64,000 bases of DNA from Dokdonella immobilis (GCF_900115085.1 NZ_FOVF01000026.1:1-64000); one strand, 5' to 3'; shown: positions 47,619 to 56,928, counted from the first letter of the stretch. Numbers and translations: made by a program. Notes: generated from the sequence alone by a model not told the origin.

Positions 47619-47767
47619 AACGAAGAGCGCCAACGCCCCCCGCGCCCGGCCAAGGCGATGCACGGGCAGATCCCAATCCGCGTGCCGTCGAAGCCGCGGT
47701 CGATGAGCTACGCGATCAGGCCATGAATCCGCCAAGGTTCGAACCCAAGCAGGAGTCCACGCGATGA
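47615..47767 (+). CDS. Possible 50-aa protein with TTG start
   Basis: A short frame starts at TTG overlapping the thioesterase stop (TTGA) and ends with a TGA overlapping the aldolase ATG (ATGA). It would encode 50 residues: a basic/Pro-rich start (MKRRAPTPPAPGQGDARADP) and a helical, acidic segment ending in NPPRFEPKQESTR. Exact coupling at both ends argues for a real gene, since without it the neighbours are separated by 145 bp. The use of TTG and lack of a known family keep confidence moderate. Confidence 0.45.
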   Translation: MKRRAPTPPAPGQGDARADPNPRAVEAAVDELRDQAMNPPRFEPKQESTR

Positions 47768-48519
47768 ACATACCGTCACTGGAAGGCAAGGTCGACAAGG
47801 AGGAATGGCAGCTGCGCTGCGACCTGGCCGCCTGCTACCGTCTCGTCGCGCTGTATGGCTGGACCGACCTCGTGTTCACCCACATCAGTGCGCGCCTGCC
47901 CGGTGATCAGCATCAATTCCTGATCAATCCGTATGGGCTGCTGTTCGAGGAGATCACCGCGTCCTCGCTGATCGCGATCGACCAGGAAGGCAACAAGCTC
48001 AGCGAGTCGCCGTACCAGGTCAACAAGGCCGGCTTCGTCATCCACAGCGCCATCCATGCCGGGCGCGAGGATGCCGGTTGCGTCCTGCATACGCACACGC
48101 GGGCCGGCGTTGCGGTCAGTGCGCAGAAGGGCGGAGTACTGCCAATCTCGCAGCAATCGACCTTCGTGCTGGCCTCGCTCGGCTATCACGACTATGAGGG
48201 CGTTGCCCTGCGCGACGACGAGAAACCGCGCCTGCAGGCCGACCTCGGCTCGGCGAATTTCCTGATGCTGCGCAACCACGGCCTGCTCACGGTCGGGCCT
48301 TCCATCGCCGATGCGTTCCTGGCCATGTACCTGTTCGAGACGACCTGCCAGATCCAGCTCGCGGCGCAGGCCGGCGGCGAACTGACCCGGGTCGATCCGC
48401 GCATTCTCGACGGCGTCGCCCATTCGGTGCGTACCCAGACCGAGGGCATGGGCGGCGCGTTCGTCTGGCCCGCGCTGCTGCGCAAGCTCGAACGGGCCGA
48501 TCCGTCCTATCGTCACTGA
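47764..48519 (+). CDS. Class II aldolase/adducin-family protein
   Basis: The 251-residue protein shows the zinc-binding pattern of class II aldolases: a Glu/Ser region (FTHISARLPG), NPYGLLFEEITASSLIAID, HTHTRAGVAVSA (paired His) and LRNHGLLTVGPSIADAF (third His). Members cleave or dehydrate hydroxy-aldehydes and hydroxy-acids; this subtype is common beside acyl-CoA metabolism genes with unknown substrate. It could act on a short hydroxy-keto product of the pathway. Confidence 0.9.
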   Translation: MNIPSLEGKVDKEEWQLRCDLAACYRLVALYGWTDLVFTHISARLPGDQHQFLINPYGLLFEEITASSLIAIDQEGNKLSESPYQVNKAGFVIHSAIHAGREDAGCVLHTHTRAGVAVSAQKGGVLPISQQSTFVLASLGYHDYEGVALRDDEKPRLQADLGSANFLMLRNHGLLTVGPSIADAFLAMYLFETTCQIQLAAQAGGELTRVDPRILDGVAHSVRTQTEGMGGAFVWPALLRKLERADPSYRH

Positions 48520-48609
48520 CGGCCAGGCCAGCACGCGCAGGACGCCGGCGAGCGCCGACGTCCCGCAAGGCTGCATCCAACACATCACCGCGCCCACGGG
48601 GAGAAAGGC

Positions 48610-49998
48610 ATGACGGCGAACCGATCCAATGGCTGGCAGTGGGGTCCGTTTACCTTCCGCCTGCCGTTCCTGCACACGCGCCTGCTCTGGCCCGAATTCC
48701 TGCAGGGCGTGTTCGTCTCGACCGCGACCGGCCTGGCCCTGGTGCCCGTGCTTCAAGCCTACTTCGGCATGAGCTTCGAGCAGGGGGTCACCTGCTCGCT
48801 GCTCTACAGCTTCTTCATCGTTTCCTCGCTGCATACCTTCGGCGAGCCGTATGCGCCGGGCTGGAACACGCCGGCCCTGCCGCTGGTGCTGGCCTTCGTA
48901 ATCGCCGGCTATCCGGATCCGGTGCAGCGCTTCCAGGCCATGACCGCGCTGTCCCTGCTGTTCGCCGGCCTGGTCAGCGTGCTCGGCATGACCGGCCTCG
49001 GCAGCTGGCTGATGCGCTGGCTGCCGCCGACGCTGCGTGCCGGAATCATCCTCGGCGCCGCGTTCGCCGCGTTCAAGAAGGTCTTCATCGACGATGCCGA
49101 GAAGTTCCTGCTGCAGCAGCCAATCTCGACCACCCTGGCCTGCGTGGTCTGCCTGATACTGGTTTTCTCGGTGCCGTTCCAGGCCCTCAAGCAGCGCCAC
49201 CGCAGCCTGATGCTACTCGCTTCGCTCGGCCTGCTGCCGGGCTTCATCGCCGCCGCGGTGGTCGGACCACTGGTCGGCGAGGTGCACTATGACGTGCAAT
49301 GGGGCTGGCTGATTCCACCGATCGGCGAAACCGTGGCGAAGATGTCGCCATTCTCGATCGGCTGGCCGAGCGCGAAGACTTACCTCGAAGCGATTCCGCT
49401 CGTGCTGATCGCCTACGTGATCCAGTTCGGCGACATCGTCACCGGCACCGAAGTGCTGCGCGAGGCGAAATCGTCGCGACCGGACGACCCGGTCGACATC
49501 AACGTGCGCCGCTCGCATCTTGCCCTCGGCATCCGCAATGCGCTGTCGGCCCTGGTCGCGCCGTTCTTCACGACCCAGGGCATGCTCTGGACCGGCGTGC
49601 ACGTGGTCATCGTGCAGCGCTGGAAGGAAGGGCCGCGTTCGATGCGCGATCTCAACAGCGGATTGATTTCGTACTACCTGATGGGTTTGCCGTTCATCTA
49701 CTTCCTGCTGCCGCTGCTGACCGGGCTCAAGCCGTTGCTCGGCATCGCCCTGTCGCTGACCCTGATCCTGACCGGCTTCGCCTGCGCCTACGTGGCCATG
49801 GCCATTCCGAAGACCAATGCCTCGCGCGGTACGGCCCTGCTGGTCGGCGCCGCGCTGGCCCTGTTCGAGCCGTGGATCGGCCTGGCCATCGGCGTGACCG
49901 CCTGCCTGCTGCTGGTCGGCTTCGAGCGCGACCAGGCGCCGGCGGTCGAGACGGCAATTGCCGCATCGCGCGCAACGAGTGGAAGCTCCGCGCCATGA
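48610..49998 (+). CDS. Multi-pass inner-membrane permease
   Basis: The 462-residue protein has about 11-13 hydrophobic segments and resembles the nucleobase/ascorbate or sulfate-permease-like superfamily. It has FVSTATGLALVPVLQAYFG, PALPLVLAFVIAGYPDP, LRAGIILGAAFAAFKKVF, VLIAYVIQFGDIVTGTEVL and the late FFTTQGMLWTGVHVV. I cannot assign the substrate. A GGGGAGAAAGG Shine-Dalgarno is strong, and the stop overlaps the next gene (ATGA). It is the probable inner-membrane uptake step for the substrate or a by-product of this operon. Confidence 0.8.
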   Translation: MTANRSNGWQWGPFTFRLPFLHTRLLWPEFLQGVFVSTATGLALVPVLQAYFGMSFEQGVTCSLLYSFFIVSSLHTFGEPYAPGWNTPALPLVLAFVIAGYPDPVQRFQAMTALSLLFAGLVSVLGMTGLGSWLMRWLPPTLRAGIILGAAFAAFKKVFIDDAEKFLLQQPISTTLACVVCLILVFSVPFQALKQRHRSLMLLASLGLLPGFIAAAVVGPLVGEVHYDVQWGWLIPPIGETVAKMSPFSIGWPSAKTYLEAIPLVLIAYVIQFGDIVTGTEVLREAKSSRPDDPVDINVRRSHLALGIRNALSALVAPFFTTQGMLWTGVHVVIVQRWKEGPRSMRDLNSGLISYYLMGLPFIYFLLPLLTGLKPLLGIALSLTLILTGFACAYVAMAIPKTNASRGTALLVGAALALFEPWIGLAIGVTACLLLVGFERDQAPAVETAIAASRATSGSSAP

Positions 49999-50426
49999 AT
50001 GCCCGCAACGACTTCAGCCATTTTCTTTCGGTGCAGACCCGCTGGAAGGACAACGACATCTACGGGCATGTCAACAATGTCGAGTACTACAGCTACTTCG
50101 ACACCGTCATCAACACCTTCCTGATCGAATCCGGCGGCCTTGATATCCATGCCGGCGAGGTGATCGGCGTCTGTGCGGAATCGCACTGCAAGTACGCCGG
50201 CGGATTCGCCTTCCCGGAAGCCATCGATGCCGGACTGCGCGTCGAACATCTCGGCAACTCGAGCGTGCGCTACGGCATCGGCCTGTTCCGTCGCGGCGAG
50301 GAGACGGCTTCTGCGATCGGCTGGTTCGTCCATGTGTTCGTCGATCGGCGCGAGCGCAAACCGACCGCGATGCCCGAACCGCTTCGTGCTGCGCTGAAGT
50401 CGCTGCATGTGGAGTTGCCGGCATGA
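49995..50426 (+). CDS. 4HBT-type acyl-CoA thioesterase
   Basis: The 143-residue hotdog protein of the YbgC/FcbC-like group has the catalytic segment TRWKDNDIYGHVNNVEYYSYFDTVINTF (Asp and His of the 4-hydroxybenzoyl-CoA thioesterase motif). It hydrolyses an acyl-CoA. It is the second thioesterase in this run and is coupled by 4-base overlaps to both the permease gene and the alcohol dehydrogenase gene. Confidence 0.92.
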   Translation: MNARNDFSHFLSVQTRWKDNDIYGHVNNVEYYSYFDTVINTFLIESGGLDIHAGEVIGVCAESHCKYAGGFAFPEAIDAGLRVEHLGNSSVRYGIGLFRRGEETASAIGWFVHVFVDRRERKPTAMPEPLRAALKSLHVELPA

Positions 50427-51556
50427 AGGTGCGTGCCGCGGTGCTGCGCGAGATGGGGCGTCCGGCGCCGTATGCGGATTCGCGGCCGCTTTCGATCGAA
50501 CAGATCGAGTTGTCGCCGCCCGCCAGCGGCGAGCTGCGCGTGCGCGTGCTCGCCGCCGGCCTCTGTCACTCCGACCTGTCGGTGATCAATGGCTCGCGCC
50601 CACGGCCGCTGCCGATGGTGCTCGGCCACGAGGCGACCGGCGAAGTGGTCGAACTCGGGCCCGGGGTCGACGGCTTCGCGATCGGCGATCGCGTCGTCTT
50701 CTCTTTCGTGCCGATGTGCGGGCATTGCGCGCCGTGCGCGAGCGGCAGACCGGTGCTCTGCGAACCGGGCGCCGCGGCCAATGCCGCGGGCCAACTGCTC
50801 GGCGGCGGCAAGCACTGGGCCGATGCCGAAGGGCTGCCCTTGCAGCATCATCTCGGCGTCTCGGGCTTCGCCGAATACAGCGTTGTCTCGGCCCGTTCCG
50901 CGGTGCGCATCTACGCCGACCTGGCGCCCGAAATCGCCGCGCTGTTCGGCTGCGCCGTGTTGACCGGGGTCGGCGCGGTGATCAACACGGCACGCGTGCA
51001 GCCCGGCGAAAGCGTGGCCGTTTTCGGCCTCGGTGGGGTCGGCCTGTCGGCCGTGCTCGGCGCCCGCGCCGTGTCGGCGTTTCCGTTGATTGCCATCGAT
51101 GTGGTCGAGGAGAAGCTCGCCCTGGCCCGCGAGCTCGGGGCCAGCCATTGCATCGATGCCCGTCACGGCGATGCCGTCGCGGCGATCCGCGAGATCAGCC
51201 ATGGCGGCGTCGACTTCGCGGTCGAATCGGTCGGCGACGAGAGCGTGCTGGCCGAGGCCTACGCGGCGACCCAGCGTGGCGGAACGACCCTGAGCGTTGG
51301 CCTGCCGGCACCCGGACGCCTGTTCTCGGTGCCGGCGGTCAGCCTGGTCGCCGAGGAGCGCACCATAAAAGGCTCGTACATGGGTTCGGCCGTACCCGGG
51401 CGCGACATTCCGCGCTATATCGATCTGTATCGGGCCGGCCGATTGCCGGTCGATCGCCTGCTCACCCACCGGCTCAGGCTCGACGAAGTCAATGCAGGCT
51501 TCGATCGCCTCGACCGCGCGACCGCGATCCGCCAGGTCATTCTCTTCGACGACTGA
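50423..51556 (+). CDS. Zinc-dependent alcohol dehydrogenase
   Basis: The 377-residue medium-chain dehydrogenase has catalytic zinc ligands in AGLCHSDLSV and GHEATGEVVELG, and the structural zinc lobe CGHCAPCASGRPVLC. The NAD motif is VFGLGGVGLSAVLGA. It is closest to class III-like/long-chain alcohol dehydrogenases. It would oxidise an alcohol to an aldehyde at entry to the pathway, or act on a hydroxy intermediate. It is the last gene of the plus-strand catabolic run and is convergent with the cyclase gene 10 bp away. Confidence 0.94.
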   Translation: MKVRAAVLREMGRPAPYADSRPLSIEQIELSPPASGELRVRVLAAGLCHSDLSVINGSRPRPLPMVLGHEATGEVVELGPGVDGFAIGDRVVFSFVPMCGHCAPCASGRPVLCEPGAAANAAGQLLGGGKHWADAEGLPLQHHLGVSGFAEYSVVSARSAVRIYADLAPEIAALFGCAVLTGVGAVINTARVQPGESVAVFGLGGVGLSAVLGARAVSAFPLIAIDVVEEKLALARELGASHCIDARHGDAVAAIREISHGGVDFAVESVGDESVLAEAYAATQRGGTTLSVGLPAPGRLFSVPAVSLVAEERTIKGSYMGSAVPGRDIPRYIDLYRAGRLPVDRLLTHRLRLDEVNAGFDRLDRATAIRQVILFDD

Positions 51557-51566
51557 ACGATGTGCG

Positions 51567-52637
51567 TCAGGCGGTCATCGCCCGATCGCGACCCGCCTGC
51601 TTGGCCCGATACAGGGCGCGATCGGCACTCTCGACCCAGCCGCGCAGATCGGTTTCCGATGGCGGCATCGCGCTGATCCCGATACTCACCGAACAACACA
51701 GCTCACCGGCATTGGCGAAGGCGAGGGAGCGGGCGGCTTCGAGGATGCGCTCGGCCGCCTGTTCGGCATCGGCGACGGAGCCGGGCAGGACCACCGCGAA
51801 TTCGTCGCCACCGATGCGACCGGCGTGGCTGCCGGTCGGCGTGTTGCGGCGGATCACTTCGGCGATGCCGCGCAGGACGTCGTCGCCGATCGCATGGCCA
51901 TGACGGTCATTGATCTCCTTGAAGCGATCGACGTCGATGACCATCATGGCGCCCGTCCCGGACAGTGCATGGTGGCGCAGGGCGTCGCTCGCCAGGCCTT
52001 CCCAGTGGCCGCGGGCATATAGACCGCTCAGGGTGTCGATCCGGCTCAGCTCCTCGAGCCGGGCGTTCTGTGTCTGCACGCGCCGCACCAGTCGGTAGCT
52101 GCTCGCGCTGACGGCGAGCGTATGGATGATCATGATCGGCAGGCACGACACGATCACGAACATGCTGGTCGCTGGCTGGAAGGCGAATCCGGTAACCCAG
52201 GCCATGGCCAGCAGGGCCAGGACCGTGCCGGGCAGGGAGTACAGCCAGAGTCGGCGCACGCCCGAATTGATCTTGTCGGCGGTGACCACTGACAGCAGCA
52301 CCGCGGACGGCAGCAGGTTGAAGTGCAGGATCGGCACCCAGCTGCCGGCGATTGCCGAGTCGATGAGGAAGTTGCGCAGCTCGGCAAGAAACGGATCGCG
52401 GCTTTGCATGGCCCGCGCATAGGCGATGTGCGGCCAGAGCAGGCAGGTCAGCACCATCCAGGCCCATGCCGGCCATGGCGCCTGCAACTCGTGCATGACC
52501 GCGATCAGCGGCAGCGCGGCCAGGCCCATGCCGAGGATGCGAAAGCCGTAGGCGCGACGCGGCAGCGCACGTTGCGCGCGCGTGCGCACGGTCGCGGGAG
52601 GGTCGGATCGGGAATCTACGGAAGTGGGTGCCGCCAT
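51567..52637 (-). CDS. MASE2-GGDEF diguanylate cyclase
   Basis: This inner-membrane enzyme makes cyclic di-GMP. The 356-residue protein has a MASE2 membrane sensor (about 30-185: RILGMGLAALPLIAVMHELQ, PAWAWMVLTCLLWPHIAYA and further helices), a short linker and a GGDEF domain with an intact active loop (GRIGGDEFAVVLPG). No RxxD inhibitory site is visible five residues before it. MASE2 cyclases such as DgcC control cellulose or matrix production in other species. Expressed alone on the minus strand, with a promoter in the 159-bp gap before the next divergent gene. Confidence 0.94.
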   Translation of the reverse strand: MAAPTSVDSRSDPPATVRTRAQRALPRRAYGFRILGMGLAALPLIAVMHELQAPWPAWAWMVLTCLLWPHIAYARAMQSRDPFLAELRNFLIDSAIAGSWVPILHFNLLPSAVLLSVVTADKINSGVRRLWLYSLPGTVLALLAMAWVTGFAFQPATSMFVIVSCLPIMIIHTLAVSASSYRLVRRVQTQNARLEELSRIDTLSGLYARGHWEGLASDALRHHALSGTGAMMVIDVDRFKEINDRHGHAIGDDVLRGIAEVIRRNTPTGSHAGRIGGDEFAVVLPGSVADAEQAAERILEAARSLAFANAGELCCSVSIGISAMPPSETDLRGWVESADRALYRAKQAGRDRAMTA

Positions 52638-52796
52638 GCGCTCGCTGGGTGCCTGGTTCCGTCACAGCATAGCCCACTGCAAGTTTGATGCCGGCGGCAT
52701 TCGGGCGGTCGTTCATCCAGGGTTGCCGATAGCGCGACCCGGGCGCCCGCCGCAGGGATCGGCTATGGTGGCGCAGGTCGCGGAGTCAGCATTGCC

Positions 52797-53315
52797 ATGA
52801 ATGCCAGTACGCACACGTCGGGCGAGCTCCGGCAGCCGGCGCAATTCTTCCGCCGCCTGCTGGTTGCCACCGTTGCAGCGGGCACGCTCGACATCACCTA
52901 TGCATGTGTCGTCAGCTATTTTCGCGGGCGCATGCCGATGACCGTGTTGCAGAGCGTCGCCAGCGGCTGGCTGGGACCTGCCGCCTATCAGGGCGGAACC
53001 GGATCGGCCCTGCTTGGACTGGCCACGCACTACGGCATCATGGCCGTCATGGCCGGCACCTATGGCCTGGCCGCCGCGCGCATCATGCGCCTGCGCCGAC
53101 GACCCTGGTCGAGTGGCCTGCTCTACGGCGCCGGTCTCTACGCGGTCATGTACGGCATCGTCCTTCCGCTGCGCTTTCCGGCGATCTTTCCGCGCCTGAA
53201 TGGCTGGATCACGGTCACCGACATCCTCGTGCACATGGCCGTCGGCGTGATCATCGCGCGGGTCTTCGGCACGGCCGCGAGCGTGGCGTCGGAGCGCGCG
53301 CCGCTGCGCACATGA
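52797..53315 (+). CDS. Small inner-membrane protein of unknown function
   Basis: The 172-residue protein has about four transmembrane segments (LLVATVAAGTLDITYACVVSYF; GSALLGLATHYGIMAVMAGTYGLAA; SGLLYGAGLYAVMYGIVLPL; TDILVHMAVGVIIARVFG). It resembles the YagU/DUF1440-like membrane family in spacing (HYGIM, YGIVLP), but I do not recognise it firmly. The RBS is weak. Its stop overlaps the start of the amino-acid permease gene (ATGA), so the two are co-expressed. Confidence 0.75.
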   Translation: MNASTHTSGELRQPAQFFRRLLVATVAAGTLDITYACVVSYFRGRMPMTVLQSVASGWLGPAAYQGGTGSALLGLATHYGIMAVMAGTYGLAAARIMRLRRRPWSSGLLYGAGLYAVMYGIVLPLRFPAIFPRLNGWITVTDILVHMAVGVIIARVFGTAASVASERAPLRT

Positions 53316-54640
53316 CCTCGGAAATGGCCGGGCCCGAGGAAAGACTGCTTCGACGTCTGGCCCTGCCCGGCCTGTGGCTGCTGATCATCAACGGCATGAT
53401 CGGTGCGGGCATCTTCGGATTGCCCGGCGAACTGGCCCGGTTGGCAGGCCCCGGCAGCGTCTGGATCTTCATGCTGTGCGCGCTGATGATCGCGCCGATC
53501 ATGCTCTGCTTCATGCAGATGGCGAGCTATTTCCGCGGTACCGGCGGGCCGATCCTCTACGCCGCGAGTGCCTTCGGGCCGATGGCCGGCTTCCAGGTCG
53601 GCTGGCTCTACTACGTCTCGCGCGTGCTTTCGTTCGCGGCCAACCTGAACCTGTTGCTGACTTCGCTCGGCTATTTCTGGGCCGGCGCGATGGACCCGAG
53701 CGTGCGCGTCGCCCTGGCCTTCCTCATCTGCTCATTGATGATCCTGAACAATGTGCTCGGCGCACGAAACGCCATCGGCACGCTGGGCCTGCTGACCGCA
53801 TTCAAGTTCCTGCCGCTGATCGCAATGGTCGCCATCGGCCTGATCCAGGTTGACATCGGCACGTTGCTGCCGAGGCTCGATCACACCGTCGGCATCGAGG
53901 ACCTGGGCGGCGCATTGTTCCTCGTCATCTACGCCTATGTCGGCTTCGAGGGCGGTCTGGTACCCGCAGGAGAAGCCCGGAATCCGCAGCGTGATTTGCC
54001 ACGCGCCCTGCTGCTCGGCCTGGTCGTTTGCGCATTGCTGTATGCCCTGATTCAGGCGGTCGCCCTGGTCAGCCTGCCCTCATTGGCAACCTCCAGTCGG
54101 CCCCTTGTCGACGTCGCCGCCGCACAGATGGGCGATGTGGGTGCGCTGATGATGCTGATCGCGATCATCGCCTCGGTTGGCGGCAACCTGCTCGGTGCGA
54201 TGTTCTCGACGCCGCGGTTGACCTATCGCATGGCCCTCGACGGATTTCTGCCGGCCGCGCTCGGGCGAGTGCATCCACGCTTCCACACGCCGGCCAGGTC
54301 GATCATCCTCTACGGCGCGGCCTGCTTTGCATTCGCGGTCAGTGGCGGCTTCGTCTGGTTGGCCGGGCTCAGCGTGTTCGCGCGCATCATCCTCTATATG
54401 GTCTGCGTCGGCGCGATGCCGCGCCTGCATCGGCAATTCGGTACCGTAGCCGGCGCCATGCAAGTCGCTGGCCGCAGGGTATGGATGGTGCTTGCCTTGC
54501 TGGTCTGTGCCGCACTGCTCTGGCAAGTGACCCTGCAGTCGGTGCTGGTGACCGGCGGCTGTGTCGTCGCCGGATTGCTCATGCTGGCCTTCTCCCGCCG
54601 CGTCGAGCATCGCGCGAACCCCCAGGCTGCTTCCGGCTGA
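53312..54640 (+). CDS. APC-family amino-acid permease
   Basis: The 442-residue inner-membrane transporter has about 12 helices. The first opens with the APC signature LWLLIINGMIGAGIFGLPGELARLAGPGS (unwound glycine-rich helix 1), and the sixth carries ALFLVIYAYVGFEGGLVPAGEARNPQRDLPRALLLG. The substrate is probably an amino acid or amine. It starts within the stop of the upstream small membrane-protein gene. A longer frame extends 5' but is a shadow of that gene. Confidence 0.93.
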   Translation: MTSEMAGPEERLLRRLALPGLWLLIINGMIGAGIFGLPGELARLAGPGSVWIFMLCALMIAPIMLCFMQMASYFRGTGGPILYAASAFGPMAGFQVGWLYYVSRVLSFAANLNLLLTSLGYFWAGAMDPSVRVALAFLICSLMILNNVLGARNAIGTLGLLTAFKFLPLIAMVAIGLIQVDIGTLLPRLDHTVGIEDLGGALFLVIYAYVGFEGGLVPAGEARNPQRDLPRALLLGLVVCALLYALIQAVALVSLPSLATSSRPLVDVAAAQMGDVGALMMLIAIIASVGGNLLGAMFSTPRLTYRMALDGFLPAALGRVHPRFHTPARSIILYGAACFAFAVSGGFVWLAGLSVFARIILYMVCVGAMPRLHRQFGTVAGAMQVAGRRVWMVLALLVCAALLWQVTLQSVLVTGGCVVAGLLMLAFSRRVEHRANPQAASG

Positions 54641-54794
54641 GTCGGTTGCGGGCGCGCGGGTGGCGCGCGATGCCGGCTGCCCGCCGGTCCGCAGCGCAGC
54701 CGGTACGGGGAAACCCGGTCGCAGGTTCATGCCGCGCTACCGGGATCGGTGGCAGATTGTTACTCTGTGGAATCCTGCAACGGAGTAGCCCGCG

Positions 54795-55082
54795 GTGTTC
54801 GATTTGTCGCAACTCAATCCCGAGCATTTCGAAAGCCTGGTCGGTAGCGAATTGCCGATCGTCGATTCGCACCATGCCTTCACGCTGAAGGCGGTCGCCC
54901 GGCTCAAATCGCCCTCGCCGAGAGGCGAGCCCTTCGCGCTGACCTTGGCCGCACCAGCCGCTACGCGAGGTACCCAGGGTCTGTATCGGTTGCAGCATCC
55001 GCAGCTCGGCACGCTCGAAGTGTTTCTCGTTCCAATCGCACCGGTTGATGGGCAAGCGCTGTTCGAGGCCGTCTTCAACTAG
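54795..55082 (+). CDS. DUF6916-family protein
   Basis: The 95-residue protein matches the small DUF6916 pattern: LSQLNPEHFESLVGSELPIV followed by LKAVARL and the terminal LGTLEVFLVPIAPVDGQALFEAVFN. From memory, such genes are often near tail-collar (microcystin-dependent-protein-like) genes, as here. GTG is the start, with CGGAG upstream. It is convergent with the GNAT gene and overlaps its end by 8 bp. Function unknown; no signal peptide. Confidence 0.75.
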   Translation: MFDLSQLNPEHFESLVGSELPIVDSHHAFTLKAVARLKSPSPRGEPFALTLAAPAATRGTQGLYRLQHPQLGTLEVFLVPIAPVDGQALFEAVFN

Positions 55083-55623
55083 CCTGCGAGGTCGCGGGAT
55101 TCGTCGAAGGCGACCAGGACAGGAAATCGTAGATGCCGCGATTCTCGACCAGGCGGAAGCCGAGTCGGGCGTAGATCCTTTGCGCCGGATTCGTCGGTTC
55201 GACGTGCAGACTGAGCTCAGCGCCGAGTCGACGCGCTTCCTCCTGCAGCGAACGCACGATCGAGGTGCCGATGCCTCGGCGGCGCTGGTCGCGCAACAAC
55301 GCGATGTCCATGAGGCGGATTTCCTTCGGCTTGGCATGCACATAAACGCGGCCGATCGGCTGCGAACCGCGTTCGATCAGGAGGCGGTCGGCACCGCGGT
55401 AATGAAGGAGGTAATGGTCGCGCTGCAAGCGGCATTGCGAATCGAGGAAATCGCGCTTCGCCGCCGCCGGCCATTCGACGGCGGCGAGTTCCTCCTCGCG
55501 CGTCTGCGCATACAGTGCGCAGACAAAATCGAAATCCGCATCGGTTTCGGCTCTGATGTCGAGCGCGGCGTCGAATGCCTGCAACGCCCGGGACAGCAGC
55601 TCAGCGACGCTGAATGACGCCAT
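55075..55623 (-). CDS. GNAT-family N-acetyltransferase
   Basis: The 182-residue acetyltransferase has the acetyl-CoA motif LMDIALLRDQRRRGIGTSIVRSLQEEA (the R-R-G-x-G loop) and LHVEPTNPAQRIYARLGFRLVENRGIYDFLSW. Its ATG overlaps the stop of the Tat-signal protein gene (TGATG), so it is translated with that gene and the tail-collar genes. It may modify one of these surface proteins, which is inference. The substrate is unknown. Confidence 0.88.
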   Translation of the reverse strand: MASFSVAELLSRALQAFDAALDIRAETDADFDFVCALYAQTREEELAAVEWPAAAKRDFLDSQCRLQRDHYLLHYRGADRLLIERGSQPIGRVYVHAKPKEIRLMDIALLRDQRRRGIGTSIVRSLQEEARRLGAELSLHVEPTNPAQRIYARLGFRLVENRGIYDFLSWSPSTNPATSQAS

Positions 55624-56237
55624 CAGACCGCCGGTTCGCGTACCGTGAAGATCAGCCTCGCAATCGGCGAGGGGGCCTGATGTACATCGAATCCGGATGC
55701 CGACAGGACCCCAGGGTCTATATCGCGCGCGGATTCAGCGAACGCAAGCATGTAGCGACCGGGATCGAGCACGGGGCGCGCAGAGCCGAGTGCGGCAACG
55801 CTGCCGATGCGCAGCGCATTACCCTCGGTGCCACCCAGCTCGCCGCGAAACCCGGCCAGGCCCGAGCGTTCGATTTCGAACGAGAACGGCTTGCTTGCCG
55901 GAGAGTGGCTGTCGGGCTGAAAGCTCGCGATACGGAACGGGCGCAGACCAGCATGCGTATCGAGCATCGCGTCGACGACAAGCGGGCGCAGGGTCGGCGT
56001 GAAGGCGATCGACTCGATGTCGACGCGTATCCGAGATGCAACTGCGCAGGTGCTGGAGCGGCACGAATCGATGGGCTGCCATCGGGTGCGGCCGGTTTGG
56101 CCTCGCTCGCGCGCGAGCATCGCGTGCAGGCGGGCTTTGGTGCCGGCGGCCAGTGCGGTGCGGGAAACCGGCGCCGCCAATGTGCAGACGGCACCGGCGC
56201 CAAGAAGCAAGGTTCTTGCGAAATCACGACGCTGCAT
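55623..56237 (-). CDS. Tat-exported protein of unknown function
   Basis: The 204-residue protein starts MQRRDFARTLLLGAGAVCTL, a twin-arginine signal (RRDF followed by a hydrophobic core and an Ala-rich cleavage site). The mature part is beta-rich, with FSFEIERSGLAGFRGELGG, LDPGRYMLAFAESARD and a Cys pair (CRSSTC). I know no family name. It lies between the three tail-collar genes and the GNAT gene in one direction, with a 159-bp gap before the collar genes. Tat export suggests it folds before secretion; a chaperone or accessory role for the collar proteins is speculation. Confidence 0.8.
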   Translation of the reverse strand: MQRRDFARTLLLGAGAVCTLAAPVSRTALAAGTKARLHAMLARERGQTGRTRWQPIDSCRSSTCAVASRIRVDIESIAFTPTLRPLVVDAMLDTHAGLRPFRIASFQPDSHSPASKPFSFEIERSGLAGFRGELGGTEGNALRIGSVAALGSARPVLDPGRYMLAFAESARDIDPGVLSASGFDVHQAPSPIARLIFTVREPAV

Positions 56238-56396
56238 GGATTTTGACTCCCCCTGTGTAGCGGAAGAATACACCCGCTGGAGGTCCAGGCAGAAGTCGAG
56301 AGTCGGATCCGCCTTGGCGATGATGCCGCGGACGCTCGATCCGCAACCGCAGGCAGGTCGCGCGAAGCGGCCCTGCCTGCGGCACTCGGCAGCCGA

Positions 56397-56918
56397 TCAG
56401 GTGCGTGGAGGAAATACGCCCTGCAGGGCGATGCAGAAGTAGAACGTGAGGTACGGCATCATGTTGTTGTGCGGCTGGTCGCCGCCGGCCGGAGCCAGCG
56501 ATTCCGGCGCGGCGCTCGCGTTTGGCGTGGTCTGGTACAAGGTGCCGCTGGCGGACAGTGCCAGGCTGGCGTTGCCGCTTATCACGTTCGTATCGCCGAC
56601 ATCGAGCACGTCTGCGCGGAGCTGGTGGGAGTGCAGCGGCATTTCCGATTCGAGCAACGAAACGGTTTCGCTGCCACCGGTCTCGCCGAGATCGTGCAGG
56701 CTCAGGCCCGGTCCCTGGCCCGGATGCATCGGCGCGCGGCCCTGAAGATCCGGCAGGGCGAAGTTGCTCTTGCCGTTGCCGCCGTAGGTCGTGCCGAGCA
56801 GGGAGAACAGCGCCGTGTTCTGGGACAGGGGCAACAGTTGACCATCGCACCACGCCCAGCCTCTCGGTGCGAAGTTGAACGGAAAGATGCGGATTTCCGC
56901 GACAAAGGGATCGGCCAC
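56397..56918 (-). CDS. Tail-collar (microcystin-dependent-protein-like) protein, third copy
   Basis: The 173-residue protein has the phage tail-collar/Mdp layout: VAEIRIFPFNFAPRGWAWCDGQLLPLSQNTALFSLLGTTYGGNGKSNFALPDLQGRAPMH, then a variable middle and a C-terminal PHNNMMPYLTFYFCIALQGVFPPRT. No signal peptide is visible. It starts at GTG behind a strong GAGGAGAG. It is the most downstream of three tandem paralogues 10-11 bp apart. Compared with the other two, its middle and C-terminal parts are the most diverged. Confidence 0.9.
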   Translation of the reverse strand: MADPFVAEIRIFPFNFAPRGWAWCDGQLLPLSQNTALFSLLGTTYGGNGKSNFALPDLQGRAPMHPGQGPGLSLHDLGETGGSETVSLLESEMPLHSHQLRADVLDVGDTNVISGNASLALSASGTLYQTTPNASAAPESLAPAGGDQPHNNMMPYLTFYFCIALQGVFPPRT

Positions 56919-56928
56919 GTCTCTCTCC

